The notes under the pieces were generated by a model. The model searched no databases. It saw nothing but the letters and a program-made list of their open reading frames with translations, and was not told where the DNA came from. Below, piece by piece: positions 43,901 through 54,797 of a stretch of DNA of 64,000 bases. Every line of letters begins with the position of its first letter. Position 1 is the first letter of the stretch. The DNA lies in NCBI GenBank assembly GCA_030549495.1, contig JAUIRK010000889.1:374501-438500 (forward strand). The letters run 5' to 3'. Source of the DNA: Nectonema munidae. Lineage: Eukaryota > Nematomorpha > Nectonematoida > Nectonematidae. A program made the position numbers and the translations under genes.

Positions 43901-46900
43901 TTCTACCAAAAAAGAGGAGCTTGAAAGGCTAGGAAATAAATTAAATAAGTCTTCAAAATTCCCCTAACTCAAAATTATTATATAATGTTTTATCATTAAT
44001 TGATCATTTGAAAAATGTAATCAATCAGAATGAAATTATTGAAAATAACAGCTAGAATTCAACAAAATCTAGACTCAATTCCTAAATAGTGTCAAAAATG
44101 AAAAAAAAAATGTTTTACCATCATTAAGGCTTTGAAAAGAGTAACCGCAATTAAAATTAAAAAAATACAAGATTAAATGGGCAATAAAAATTTTTGGGTA
44201 TGAAAGAAAGAAAGTAAAATCACTGATTTATTCTTCTTTGCCTTGTAAACGCAGAAAATATTTTTTCATGATTGTAGATTTTATATTTTTAATCGTTAAG
44301 CAATGCATTTTGATTGTTTCTGTCATTGTAAGTTCACTAAATCTATCTAAATGATTCATGACATTTTTATGATATCAACTCAAACAGGAAGCAAATTTAT
44401 TATAAATAAGTTCAATTTAATACACGAGAATCTAGCTATACTGTAGTAAGGTTTAATTGAGAAAATAAACAAAGATTTTTAATCCTTTGTTCCCTATTTA
44501 TATTATTTCAAATCAAGCGCGAAACAAACTTTATTATAAAGAAATACCGGCACTAAATACACTGAAAATCTAGGAATACTGCATTAATTAATTATAATGT
44601 AATTGATTGTGATTAATAAAATTTTGACGGGTTGTCTTCTTTTTTTTGAGATTTTCGAAGATAATGACCAAAATAAACAAGGGCTTATCTTCCGTGCCAA
44701 ACGTCTTATAATGGTTTTTGGAAGATTTGATTGAAAATCTATAAGGTGTATTTTTTGTTCGAATGTTTTATAATCTTTCTAAACACATAATATGTAGGGT
44801 GTAGGACTAATGGGTGGGACAACTTAGCTTTAAAGCTGTTTTGGCATGTCCCTTTCAAAAATTAAAACTTACATATGAATTTTAATAAAAAAAAGTATTT
44901 AGTGCTAATAAATTTTGTGCAGTGAATACAGCTATTAAAATCAAATCAAAACTAACTAACCTGATAAATAATAAATAAAGAGTTCAATCAACTAAGTAGT
45001 ACCTTGCGAAAAAGACTTGTATCAAAAAAATACGCGCCAAGATATTCTCCGCAAAAGCAGGCCTTTCTGAAATATATATTATATATATTGAAAAATCAAG
45101 GCATTGGATCCAAAATAACTCAGTCCAGTTGTTAATTTTATTATAAATAGGCTAACTTCAATTCTTTCAGAATCGACAGTGAGCAGGATTGGTGTTGGGC
45201 GCATTTTCTAGTTGTATAATTTCAAAGCATCAATTACCCTTGATTTATAATTTTATTCAAAGGTGCACTACTGAATTAATTATAGTTATTACTAAAAGTT
45301 GTGTCAAAAATATATTTCGGGGAACTCTGAAAGAAATGAAAATAAAGCATAAATTTCATTTTTTGAACTTTTTCAAAAAAGTATAGATGGCTTTAAAATA
45401 ACGAAGTTTCTTAATATTTCTTCTTTTCCTATTTATAACAACTTTTTATTTGTTTCATATTTTTTAATTGAAATTTAGGCAATAATTATTTTGATCATTC
45501 GGTTAGTAAATGATTACAAGAATTCAAAACTTTTTGTAAATTAAGCTTGCATAAACGTGTGAACACGATTGTGTTAAGGTAGTCTGATACCAGATAACGA
45601 ATATAATATGCTATTTATATTATATGGTTAAAAGAACAAAATTAAATAGCAATTCTAAAAAGTGTGATATCTTTTCAAAATTACAATTAATAATGATCTA
45701 GGCGCAAACATTTCACCTTTATATTTGTTGAAGAAAGATTACATTTTTACAAGCACAAAAAAGATAAAATGATACATAATCATACTCACTATATGCATTC
45801 ACTTCTACAATAAAATGTTTATAGACTGTCACTGTCCTTCTGGACCACCAGGAATTCGTGGTCACCCTGGAATAAAAGGAGAAAAAGGAAATAGAGGGGA
45901 CTCAGGTATGGCAGGTCTCAAAGGTCCTAAAGGAGACCCAGGTGATGCAGGATATCCTGGTCATACAGTAAGCATTTTATCGTGTTACATATATCTTATT
46001 TCAGTGATTTTTTCAGGGAGAAACAGGAATTAAAGGTCCTCAAGGTAGTGTTGGGAATAATGGAGCATATGGTCCTATTGGGCAAAAAGGTTAGATTGTT
46101 TATCTTTGTGGATATAATTTCATTTTATTTTTTTCTGTTTTATTTAGGTGTTCAAGGAGAAAGAGGTCCACCAGGTCCAAAAGGAAGATCTAGCCTTTTT
46201 ATTCCGGGTAAATTTGGAGCCCAAGGAGACCAAGGCGTTCAAGGCCCAATGGGATCACCTGGATTTCTTGGAAGTCGTGGTGGAAGAGGACTAAAAGGAA
46301 CCATAGGGAAACGCGTAGGTTTAGGTTTATAATAATTGCTTATTCGGCGCACGTATTTGAATACGATTTTCACGTCATATTTCATAAATTTATAGTTTAG
46401 GTCAATATAAAATAAAAGGAGATTGTGCACAAATTAGACAAAATCTCTAATATCCTGATTCTAAACTCATTTTAATTAGTTTTATGGAGTAATACACTTA
46501 ATTTTTAAAAGAATTAAAGCGTTAGGAATATTTTAGACTTTAAAGCATGCAAGCTAGACAAATGAAAGTCTCAAAATTGCTCTTTCCTCTAACATTATCC
46601 ATTAAAATTCATTTCCAATGAAAAATTCTAAGAAATTTCCAAATATTCTTCACCCAATTCTCAATGATTTTGGGTTTTAAACAAATAAATTACTACTTTT
46701 ATTCCTAGAAAAAATATTTATTTATTTATTTTAAAAAAAGAATTATAAAATAATCTGAAATATTAAAAAAGTTGGAACAAATCAATTAGGTTCTATCACA
46801 CCAAAAAAAAATTTAACAACAGATGTAAAAACAGAATGTTCAAAATCAAAACATTGTAAATGATACAAAAAACGGGAGAAAAAAATCCTGAGAAGACGAT

Positions 46901-47250
46901 TAAAAACGAAGATCAATTGAATGACATCAATACAAACAAACATAAAGGATATAAAAAAACTCCTAAATATGTCATTTTCAATTACAAAAACATGCTGAGA
47001 TTATATATCAGAGGTCTGGCAAGACCTCCGGGGAGACAACTCGCAAAACTTGCCAGCCTTATTATATATTTAAATGTGTAAATCGTAAAATGCTTAAAAA
47101 ATATACTTAAAATAAAAATTTTCAAAAAATATTTTACATACATATTGAAAGCCACATTTCAAAAATTCTACCTAAAAGTTCAAAAAATTTAACTTTGAAA
47201 TTGCAGTTTTATTTCATAAAAACTATATGATTGGTTGAAATGTTTATGTA

Positions 47251-47289
<39 letters not shown>

Positions 47290-50200
47290 ACCAATACTAC
47301 TTTTTGGAAATTTTTACTTGTTTGATTTGAAGAAAGAATTCAACTGTTTATCAATATTTCTTTTTCATGATATATATATCATTAGAAAGCTTATCGTTTG
47401 CTACATACTCTAGAATAATTTATTTTTGCAAAAGTTTTAAAAAATTTTAATAAATGGACATTACTTCGAAAAATTTTGTCTAAATTTTTGAAAAAATTTC
47501 GGACCACCTTTTTGTTTAAGCATAATGTGTCTTTTTTTAAAAAAAATTAAATGAAAATGGTGTCATTGGAAAGGTATACTCTTTGTGGTTAACATAGGCT
47601 AGGTTATACAAATAAATATATTTTTATTTTTCCAAAATCTGCTTTTATGTGAGGTCAGTCAAGTTTTATCTAGTTTCAAAAAATACCAATAATAATTAAC
47701 GTTCTTAATTTATAAAATATTTTTTGAATATTTTATATTCACAAAGGTAAAATATGATTTTTCACATTTTAAAATTTCATAGTTAAAGAAAACTGTCGAA
47801 AATTAATATATATTTTTTACTTTTTATGGGTCAGTAGTATAGGTCAGTATAATGTTTTTCTAATAAATTTAAAATTATTTTTGAAGTGAAAAATGTTGAT
47901 CGAATGTACAAGATTTGAAGCTATACTCTTTGTGGGTAAAATACGCTAGGTTTTACAAATAAATATATTTTTATTTTTTCAAAATCCGCTTTTATGTGAG
48001 GTCAGTCAACTTTTATCTAGTTTCAAAAAATACCAATAATTAACGTGATGAGTTTATATATTATTTCTTCAAAATTTTATATTCACAAAGGTAGAATATG
48101 GGTTTTAACATTTTAAAATGTCATAGTTAAATAAAACTGTCGAAAATTAATATATATTTTTTACTTTTTATGGGTCAGTAGAGGTCAGTATAATATTTTT
48201 CTAATAAATTTTAAATTTTTTTTCAAGTGAAAAATGTCGATTAAATGTAAGAGTTTTGTTTGATAATCGTAGTCTACTTTTATTTAGTTTAGATACAACC
48301 TTTCTAATTTTTAACGAAGGGCATTCGTTAAAAATTATACCGACAGTGTGCGAAGAATAAATCACATTATTGATTGATTTTAGAGCATAATTATGCGAAG
48401 AAAGATGAACACATGTTGCATTACGCGTTTGTGAGCGCAGTGAATTCTTATCTCGCATACGCTTCACCACATCTTTAGCACGCGTGTGTGGTTTATTTTA
48501 TCGGGCTAGTGTACGCTTAGTTTATTTGTAGTGTTCCTAGCTTAAATCTTAGTCAAATATTAAAACGCTTATAACTTTCACATTTCTCAACAAAATGCAT
48601 CATGCGATATACCAAATTAAAGCATTTTTTATGGCCTTTCAGAATACATTACTTATATCATAAGTACTTAAGAAATGCCATTTTACTGTTTTTATTTTCC
48701 ATGGGTTTCATACCATTAATTAGCAGATAAGGGATGCATTTTAAACTAAAGCTCCTTTCATTATGACAAATTTTTACCTATATTATGTGACAATTTCCAG
48801 CACAATTATAAAGCGACTCTACTCTCAGAATCTAAATTTATTTGTAGATTTTTATAAAATAGTATTAGTTTTTCCATTTTTTTAATAAATTAACCTTCGT
48901 TTTTTTATTGGTCAGTATAATCTTTTTCTAATAAATTTAAAATTATTTTTGAAGTGAAAAATGTAGATCGAATGTACAAGTTTTGTTGGATAATCGTAGT
49001 CCACTATTAATTTTTAGATTTTTATAAAATCATTTTATTTTTCAGTTTTTTATATATTAACATTAGTTTTTTACTTCTTTTGAAGTGCGGGTTTGATTTA
49101 CACTTTGATTCGAAAAAAATATGTTTTGGATAAATATTATTTTATTATTGTTCATTGCATATAAATTTTTAAAGAGAAGATAAATAGATCAAAATATGTC
49201 TTTTAATCAATTTTTATCAATAAGTAATCTCACGAATTTATTTTTTTTTCACTTTAATCCTAAATTTATTTCTATATTTTTTGCGGGTTTGATTTACACT
49301 TTGATTCGAAAAAATATGTTGTGGATAAATATTATTTTTATTATTGTTTACTGCATTAAATTTAAGGAGATAAGGGATGCATTTTAAACTAAAGCTTTTT
49401 TCATTTGGACAAATTTTTACCTATATTCTGTGACAATTTCCAGCCCAATTATAAAGCGACTCTACTTTCAGAATCTAAATTTATTTGTATATTGAAGAAA
49501 TATTTTTTCAGTATAAAGAGTTTAGAAACCTCTTCTCTAATATGTAGTGATATATTCTCATAACCTGTACGGTTGAACGCGGGTAGACAACTTGCGTGTT
49601 ATCTCCAACCCGTATATTACGATGATTCTTCTCCAACCTGTATTCTACGATGATTTATCTCCAACCTGTATACTACGATGATTTATCTCCAACCTGTATA
49701 CTACGATGATTCATCTCCAACCTGTATACTACGATGATTCATTTTCAACCTGTATACTACGATGGTTTCTATTCCATGTACAAATAACTAGGGAGACAAT
49801 GTTCAACTTTCTGTTCACATTCTGCTAGATGTAAGATTTGATATACCTCATTCGGGGAGACGATGCCACATAAGTTATTACCTATATACATTATACCTGT
49901 ATACTACGATGGTTCATCTCCAACCTGTATACCGCGATAATTCATATCAAAGAATTGAAAAATATTCTTTAAAAAATCAAAAATATCAAACTTTCTGTTC
50001 ATATTTTGCTACCTCATACAATGTTACAAAAGTTATTACCTATACTTTGCAATTTGCACGATTTTAAATATTATATTTGTCGAATAATCAAAGAATCGAA
50101 AAATGTTCAAATCAAAAAATATTTATTCTTTTTAAATATATCGTTGGCTCCCCTTACTTTTAAAATTGAAACATAAACCTAGTCTTTAATAATTAATTTT

Positions 50201-53200
50201 TATCAAATTATGCACATACGAAACTAAAAGTAAGGGGAGCCAACGATATATTTAAAAAGAATAAATATTTTTTGATTTGAACATTTTTCGATTCTTTGAT
50301 TATTCGACAAATATAATATTTAAAATCGTGCAAATTGCAAAGTATAGGTAATAACTTTTGTAACATCGTATAAGGTAGCAAAATATGAACAGAAAGTTTG
50401 ATATTTTTTGATTTTTTAAAGAATATATTTCGATTCTTTGATTACAGAATTTTATTTTGATTATTTGATAGAATATATTATATAGGTTGGAGATGAATTA
50501 TCGCGGTATACAGGTTGGAGATGAACCAACGTAGTATACAAATGTATATAGGTAATAACTTATGTAGCATCGTCTCCCCGAATGAGGTATATCAAATCTT
50601 ACATCTAACAGAATGTGAACAGAAAGTTGAACATTGTCTCCCTAGTTATTTGTACATGGAATAGAAACCATCGTAGTATACAGGTTGAAGATGAATCATC
50701 GTAGTATACAGGTTGGAGATGAATCATCGTAGTATACAGGTTGGAGATGAATCATTGTAGTATATAGTTTGGATATGAATCATCGTAGAATACAGGTTGG
50801 AGAATAATCATCGTAATATACGGGTTGGAGATATAATTATATATGTATTTATATAATTTTTTTATACATGTATATATAAATAGGGAACACAAAATAAGCT
50901 ATTCTTGTTTGAGAAGGGAAGTTGAAGGGAGAAAGAAGAGAGAGGAGATTGAAAAGGAGAAACTGGAAATTTGAGAGAAATTCGAAATTATTTTTCCTAG
51001 CTTATTTTATGTCAGAAAAAACGGAAAAGAACTTATCTAAGCAAGAAAAGAAAAATACATACGAGTATCATCTTATTAAAATTCAAGTAATTTGAAAAAA
51101 TATATAGATTTTCTTACATAAAAACTTTTTATTCATTTTGATATAAAAAACTTTTTACATTTATTTTTGAAAATCTTTATTTTCCCTGAGAATCTTATGT
51201 TTATCGGTGAACAATTCCATTTCTTTTTAATAAAAAACTTATTGTACTTAGCACGCTTATATCTAACATTTTTTAAATTATGTTTATTACGAAGGTTATA
51301 ATTAGTAAAGTTTTGGTTCTCTGAAAAACTAGGACTGAGATCATTGATAAAGTTTTTACACTTATAAATAAATGTAGATACTTGTATTTGATTAATCTGT
51401 TTTAGATGTAGTATTTTAAACGAATTGCGTATGCATATCGGGTCTTTATTTGAAATAATTTTTAAGGCCTTATCTTGTTTCTTTTGTAACTTAAAAAATT
51501 TATTAGCACTAGATAAACACCAAATAAAGTTACAATAGAGAAGTCTATTTATTATTAATTTATTATTATTTATTATTTATTATTTTATTATTAAGATATA
51601 AGTTTCAGATTTCTCTAGATATGCCTCGCCAAGTTTCAAAAAAAGAGTTGGACTTTTACTACGTCTACCAAAAATCATGTATTTACACTTAGATTAATTG
51701 AGGCACAGATCATTTAATATACGCCATTCATGAAAATTACACAAAAATTATTAATAAGGTTTTGATCGGAGAATAAATTTTTACTACAAAATAATACAGC
51801 GCAGTCGTCAGCATACATGCAAAGATTGAAAAAAGAGTTTTGTAGAGTAAAAATATCATTAATATAGAGAATAAAAAGAAGAGGCGCCAAAAGTGAAGTT
51901 TGAGTTGTGGGACACCTTTAGATATTTTAGACAAGTTAGACGATTTATTATTTATGGAAACAAACTGTCGTCGGTCACAAAGATAACTACTTAAGAGTTC
52001 TTAAAACTTACCTTTAAACCCGTATTTGTGTAGCTTTATTAAAAGGTAATCATAGTTAATGCTATCAAATGATTTAATTAGAAAAATCAATAAAAATTGC
52101 ACAGGATTCATATTCATTTTCTAAAGACTCTATATTAAAACTGATAAGATTCTCCACTGCAATATCGGTCGATATTTCAGCTCTAAAACCATATTGTCTA
52201 GAATTAATAATATCAAATTTATCTGCAAACTTAATCATACGGTTAAAGACAATTTTTTCAAAAATTTTAACTAGAAAAGGAAGAATACTGATGGGTCTAT
52301 AGCTACTGCAGCTTTTTTGTCAACCGATTTAAAAATAGGAGTTACTTTAGCTATTTTGAGATTATATGGATAGTATTTTTCTGATAACATTTTATTAAAA
52401 AGGATATACACGTTTTTCAATAAAAAGGGGATAATAATTTTGCCAATTTTGTTAGATAAATTATCCCAACCTGTCGAAGAAGAAGAATTGAAATAATTAG
52501 CAGTAATTAAAATTTCATCGATAGAAATCTCATCAAAAAAGAAGGAATTGGTTACGGGAGTAATATTGAGACTAGGAGACACAATATTACTCCCGTAACC
52601 AAAAGACTCATTGCAGATGGTAGAGGTGAACAAGTGATTCAATTGATTCGGGTCTAAAGAGACAGGTTCTTAACGCTTGCTAAATAGTTAATTATTTATT
52701 ACCTTCCAAGAAGCCTTACTATTATTTTTGAAACTTAATAATTTAGAACCATAGAACTCATTTTTTAACAACGTTACTTTTTTATTGTACAAATTTCTAA
52801 CTGATTTGTACCAATTCCAGGTTCCCAAATTCCTAACTTTAAGTATTTATGGAATAGCTTATCTTTGATTTTTTTCAATTCTTTAAGTTCCGTTGATGTA
52901 TTAGCTTTAGTAAAACGATGGTTATTGGAGACAAAAGAAAAACTTATGTTAATGATGCAGTTAATTTTTTCTATTAATTAATCATAGTAATCGTTAACAT
53001 CTTTGAAATGGTCTAATTCCCAATTTTCTCTGGACAAATTAAATTTGAAATTTTTGTTATTAAAAAGCCTAAAACATTCATTTTTCATCTACATTTATAA
53101 GATTATTAAAAAAGTTTTTGTACAATATCAATTTAGGTCTGAAATGTCAATCATGATATTGCCTGAAAAGCTACCATTACACTCAAAATTAGTAAAAATA

Positions 53201-54126
53201 TTATCAATACAAGTGTGACTTAGTTTATAAATTTTAGTCGAACCTAAAATTTTGGGAAAAAAATTTTTTTCATATAATAAATTATAAAAATCAAAAACAT
53301 CATTACATATATCACAATTATTCATATCTAAATTAATTTTATTTAAAAAAAAGGTTTATTTGTAATTAAACCTTTAACAATTAGAAAAATGTAAAAAGTT
53401 ACCTTTTGGATTAATAATTAGGTAAATTTATATATATTACATATTTTCAATTGTATCTATCTTCTTTTCAGTGTGTTATTTGACAGAGTGTTTTTCTAGT
53501 TCAAATAGCAAATTGTACTAAGTTGAAAAAAGCAAAAGTATTTACTTAAATAGTTCAAATATTAAAAGTTAGCTAAAATTTCCTCATTATCTGTATAATC
53601 TAGAATTTTTAATTTATAAACATTAGCGACTTGAAAAAAATTTTCAAAGTTTTTTGTTAGAAATCGATTTTAGAGTTCGTGGTGAAGAAAATCGGAGGGC
53701 AAAAGAAGATGATATGGTCAGACTAAATACAACAGAGTCGGAAACAAGAAGAATGATCCCAATATTCTCTTGAATGCAAAAAGAAACTCTATACATCAAA
53801 ATTTGTCATTTAGGGTGAGATTGGAGATATGGGTGAACAAGGAATTTTCAGATTTATAATGCGTGGCGGTGAAAATGGATCTAAAGGTGATACGGGTGTT
53901 AAAGGACACCGCGGTCCATTTGGAAAGAAAGGACCTCAAGGTCCTAAAGGCATGAAAGGAAATCCAGGAAAACCTGGCATTGTGAAAAAGGGCAAAGTAG
54001 GCAAGAGAGGACATGTGGGAAAGAAAGGCAAATATGGACCGCCCGGCGTTTATGGCTACCCAGGGAAAAGAGGAAGAGACGGAAAGCAGGGTGGACCTGG
54101 AGCTTGCGAATTCAGCTGCCTGACAA
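34762..54126 (+). CDS. Membrane-anchored cuticle-type collagen with a long SPNPPEG repeat domain
   Basis: Joined exons are 34762-34959, 35750-37508, 37598-37762, 40153-40197, 45825-45967, 46017-46089, 46148-46314 and 53814-54126, giving about 954 residues with a possible short last exon unplaced. Layout: short N-terminus (1-13); membrane segment [20 protein letters not shown] (about 16-36); a charged, coiled-coil-prone stretch; IRKKRE, a furin-type RxxR site (about 92-97); about 34 x 11-residue Ser/Pro/Asn/Glu/Gly repeats; an acidic Asp-rich region; NCHC; Gly-X-Y blocks with three short interruptions; and a terminal GACEFSC. Nematode cuticle collagens share the membrane/furin/Cys/Gly-X-Y/Cys plan, are secreted as trimers and are disulfide-linked in the cuticle. 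The repeat domain is not part of that standard plan. All seven junctions keep phase and the Gly register. Exons 3 and 4 rest on phase and composition only. Confidence 0.8.
35069..35362 (+). repeat. Family B repeat, copy B2 (single arm)
   Basis: Runs from the spacer-proximal phrase AACGGGAGCTAGCGATAT (compare AAGGGGAGCCAACGATAT in B3/B4) through one 161-base-type unit and two GGTTGGAGATGA blocks to the terminus TTGTTTACCCGCGTTCAACA. It is a solo right arm in the first collagen intron, and useful for defining the family's outer end. Confidence 0.7.
35750..37508 (+). CDS. Collagen exon 2: furin site and SPNPPEG repeat domain
   Basis: One open exon of 1759 bases. [20 protein letters not shown], then [13 protein letters not shown] containing the RKKR processing site, about 50 residues of Ser/Pro-rich leader, the 11-residue repeats (36005-37126), then a nonrepetitive Ser/Pro/Thr-rich region ending GNVDIEPT before GTATTA. 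Extreme Ser/Pro content suggests an extended, possibly O-glycosylated stalk (inference). Confidence 0.82.
36005..37126 (+). repeat. Coding minisatellite: about 34 units of 33 bases
   Basis: Consensus unit encodes [11 protein letters not shown] (TCATCATCATCTCCAAATCC...). Units 16-20 are identical at protein level. Units 23-25 (SSLSS..., [16 protein letters not shown]...) recur almost exactly as units 31-33, a block duplication 8 units (264 bases) apart. Variants ([24 protein letters not shown]) cluster toward the 5' side. The reading frame is kept throughout. Confidence 0.95.
37598..37762 (+). CDS. Collagen exon 3: acidic region
   Basis: Acceptor CCAACAG. Completes Asp and reads [20 protein letters not shown], then [20 protein letters not shown] and [14 protein letters not shown], ending G before GTAAAG. 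Rich in Asp with loosely repeated D-R-P and G-F/L-D. The intron before it is only 89 bases. Phase 1 in and out. Confidence 0.68.
37763..40152 (+). other. Collagen-gene intron, no mobile element recognised
   Basis: AT-rich intron with a short (GAA)n run at about 38398-38414. I see no coding signal. Confidence 0.4.
40153..40197 (+). CDS. Collagen exon 4: 45-base micro-exon
   Basis: TTTCAATTTCAG acceptor, then [15 protein letters not shown], ending A before GTACAA. The phase-1 symmetric size means skipping keeps the frame. It continues the acidic G-F-D-x style of exon 3, which supports the assignment. Confidence 0.55.
40481..40975 (-). pseudogene. piggyBac transposase remnant
   Basis: Minus strand: [20 protein letters not shown] then [13 protein letters not shown] (40763-40972), matching the Rf.eI...lhf.Dn.....dk..Kvrpl block, followed by an adjacent frame with [20 protein letters not shown] (40481-40732), the second-Asp block (vDNyFtS). 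The substrate-binding middle is deleted. Antisense to the collagen gene, inside its intron 4. Confidence 0.65.
41290..42630. repeat. Family B foldback element, copy B3
   Basis: Inverted arms face a short spacer at about 41728-41795 (ends TTGGCTCCCCTTACTTTT and AAAGTAAGGGGAGCCAAC). The right arm carries three tandem units of about 161 bases (starts near 41885, 42046, 42207; phrases CGTGCAAATTGCAAAGTATA and GGTAATAACTTTTGTAACAT), then a run of about 28-base GTATACAGGTTGGAGATGAA units (42340-42630). The left arm is much shorter, so this copy is asymmetric. It also holds the hairpin insertion at 41478-41658. Confidence 0.75.
41478..41658. mobile_element. Hairpin MITE inside family B copy B3
   Basis: A near-perfect palindrome with arms of about 80 bases (TTTTAGAAAAAAGAATTATA, AAAATAATCTGAAATATAAA, AGAAGGTGGAGCAAACCAAT and their inverted copies). 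It is flanked by direct repeats of AAAAATGTTCAAATCA (41462-41477 and 41659-41674). The other B copies carry the uninterrupted sequence, so this is an insertion. A diverged half copy lies at about 46725-46810. Confidence 0.65.
42675..43270 (-). pseudogene. Mutator-like (FLYWCH-type) transposase remnant
   Basis: Minus strand reads [20 protein letters not shown] (end of a FLYWCH-like finger and the following helix, about 43150-43240), then [17 protein letters not shown] (DATFK-type first catalytic Asp block) and [20 protein letters not shown] with DKKPQTYK (42690-42800). Frames are interrupted. Antisense, in collagen intron 4. Confidence 0.6.
43271..45824 (+). other. Collagen-gene intron, unassigned
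   Basis: About 2.5 kb of AT-rich sequence; no Gly-X-Y exon, transposase motif or clear repeat found on either strand. Confidence 0.4.
45825..45967 (+). CDS. Collagen exon 5: NCHC and first Gly-X-Y block
   Basis: Acceptor TTTATAG. Completes Asn and reads [20 protein letters not shown] and onward to GYPGHT, 14 uninterrupted Gly-X-Y triplets. C-x-C just before GPPG is where cuticle collagens keep interchain Cys. Donor ACA|GTAAGC in phase 0. Confidence 0.93.
46017..46089 (+). CDS. Collagen exon 6
   Basis: After a 49-base intron (acceptor TTTTTTCAG): [20 protein letters not shown] and IGQK, eight triplets, ending G before GTTAGA. The Gly register continues from the previous exon without loss. 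Confidence 0.9.
46148..46314 (+). CDS. Collagen exon 7 with one triple-helix interruption
   Basis: [15 protein letters not shown], a five-residue break (SLFIP), then [18 protein letters not shown] and [18 protein letters not shown]. Donor CGC|GTAGGT in phase 0. The next exon must start with Gly, and it does (53814). Confidence 0.9.
46315..47007 (+). other. Start of the 7.5-kb collagen intron
   Basis: AT-rich. Contains a diverged half copy of the 41.5-kb hairpin MITE at about 46725-46810 (AAAGAATTATAAAATAATCT). Nothing else recognised. Confidence 0.4.
47008..49492 (-). repeat. Family A repeat, copy A3 (minus orientation)
   Basis: Inverted, near-identical counterpart of 20768-22886. It starts with the terminal hairpin (GAGGTCT-GGCA-AGACCTC at 47011) and carries a (TAA)n run near 47257-47287. 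It extends beyond A2's left limit, with two local duplications: GCGGGTTTGATTTACACTTT at 49087 and 49284, and a roughly 115-base block at about 48731 and 49374. It sits next to family B copy B4. Confidence 0.72.
49557..50833. repeat. Family B foldback element, copy B4: 1.3-kb palindrome
   Basis: Two arms of about 600 bases are inverted around a spacer at about 50164-50222. From outside to centre each arm has: a run of about 28-base units (GTATACAGGTTGGAGATGAA; left 49598-49770, right 50660-50833), a nonrepetitive block (TATTTGTACATGGAATAGAA, GAATGAGGTATATCAAATCT), and the TAGGTAATAACTTTTGTAAC block. The left end carries the terminal sequence GGTTGAACGCGGGTAGACAA; the right end lacks it. No coding sequence. 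Most complete copy in the window. Confidence 0.82.
51180..53335 (-). mobile_element. LINE-3: degenerate non-LTR retrotransposon, 5' truncated
   Basis: Minus strand: end of the endonuclease ([20 protein letters not shown] then DISD; 53128-53325), RT fingers ([37 protein letters not shown]; 52271-52642), RT active region (KGVPQ, then in another frame [14 protein letters not shown] and [10 protein letters not shown]; 51760-51930), and the thumb/C-terminus ([32 protein letters not shown]; down to about 51180). Several frameshifts and stops. ORF1 and most of the endonuclease are absent. It lies antisense in the collagen intron between exons 7 and 8. Confidence 0.78.
53814..54126 (+). CDS. Collagen exon 8: main C-terminal triple-helix block
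   Basis: [12 protein letters not shown], an interruption (RFIMRG), a long run [20 protein letters not shown]..., a second break (GIVKK), then [20 protein letters not shown]... to [12 protein letters not shown]. The final C-x3-C matches the Cys after the helix in cuticle collagens. Ended at A|GTAAGA because the readthrough tail (hydrophobic, Lys/Asn-rich, stop at 54188) looks intronic; the last few codons would be in another exon that I could not place. Confidence 0.88.
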
Positions 54127-54797
54127 GTAAGATCGGTTTCCTTCTTTTCTTACGAATTTTCAAGCTACAAAACAATACCAAGATCTGATGGTTTTTACTA
54201 ATTCACCATCAGTGTGCTGCATAATATAGAAGACAAAATATTCTATTCATTCAAGCTATATTTGTTTCTAACTTGAGGACACAGATTAAAGTTTTATATT
54301 GATGTTAGAACATAAAAATATTTATATTCATTCAATCAATACTTCTTTCAAATTTGAGAGCATAATTTCACGTTATATATTTTGATCTTTGCCCAAGTTT
54401 ATCGATATAAAATTCTGCCAAATTTACTATATAAGGAGAATTCTTTTCTTTAAGTCACGCAAAAAAATTAATAATATTTATCATTATAGTAAATCTTTAG
54501 TAAGAATTATCTATTAATTTCGATTTTTATTCCTGGCAAACAAGTGCTATTTCCCAACTCTTTTTATTACAAAAAAATAGAAAACGCTCTTCCCTTCTTT
54601 TAAAATTCGCTTTTGTGGCTTTCAAGATGAATTTTTACGTATCCGGTAAATTCACCAACTGGCAATTCACCGGCAATCAATTCACCGATTTAAATGAGAA
54701 AAACACATAATAAATTAAAAATGGAAGTTTTATTAAAAATAAAATAGCTTTGAAAGTTTAAAGGGAAATATTATGGACAATTGCTTTCAAATAAGAA
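54127..54797 (+). other. Region between collagen exon 8 and the next collagen-like exon
   Basis: No clear exon. Near 54640-54695 GTAAATTCACC, CAATTCACCGG and CAATTCACCGATT form short AATTCACC reiterations of the kind found at MITE ends, without a visible partner. Confidence 0.35.

Noticed and set aside
46860-47081. 73-codon plus-strand frame
   Set aside because: It runs across the end of family A copy A3 and unrelated flanking DNA; no family resemblance.
50660-50833. CRISPR-like regular repeats of about 28 bases
   Set aside because: Units are directly adjacent without unique spacers, are mirrored in the other palindrome arm, and the genome is eukaryotic.
54127-54188. Readthrough C-terminus of the last collagen exon
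   Set aside because: A strong GTAAGA donor follows GACEFSCLT, and the readthrough peptide is hydrophobic, Asn-rich and unlike a collagen end.
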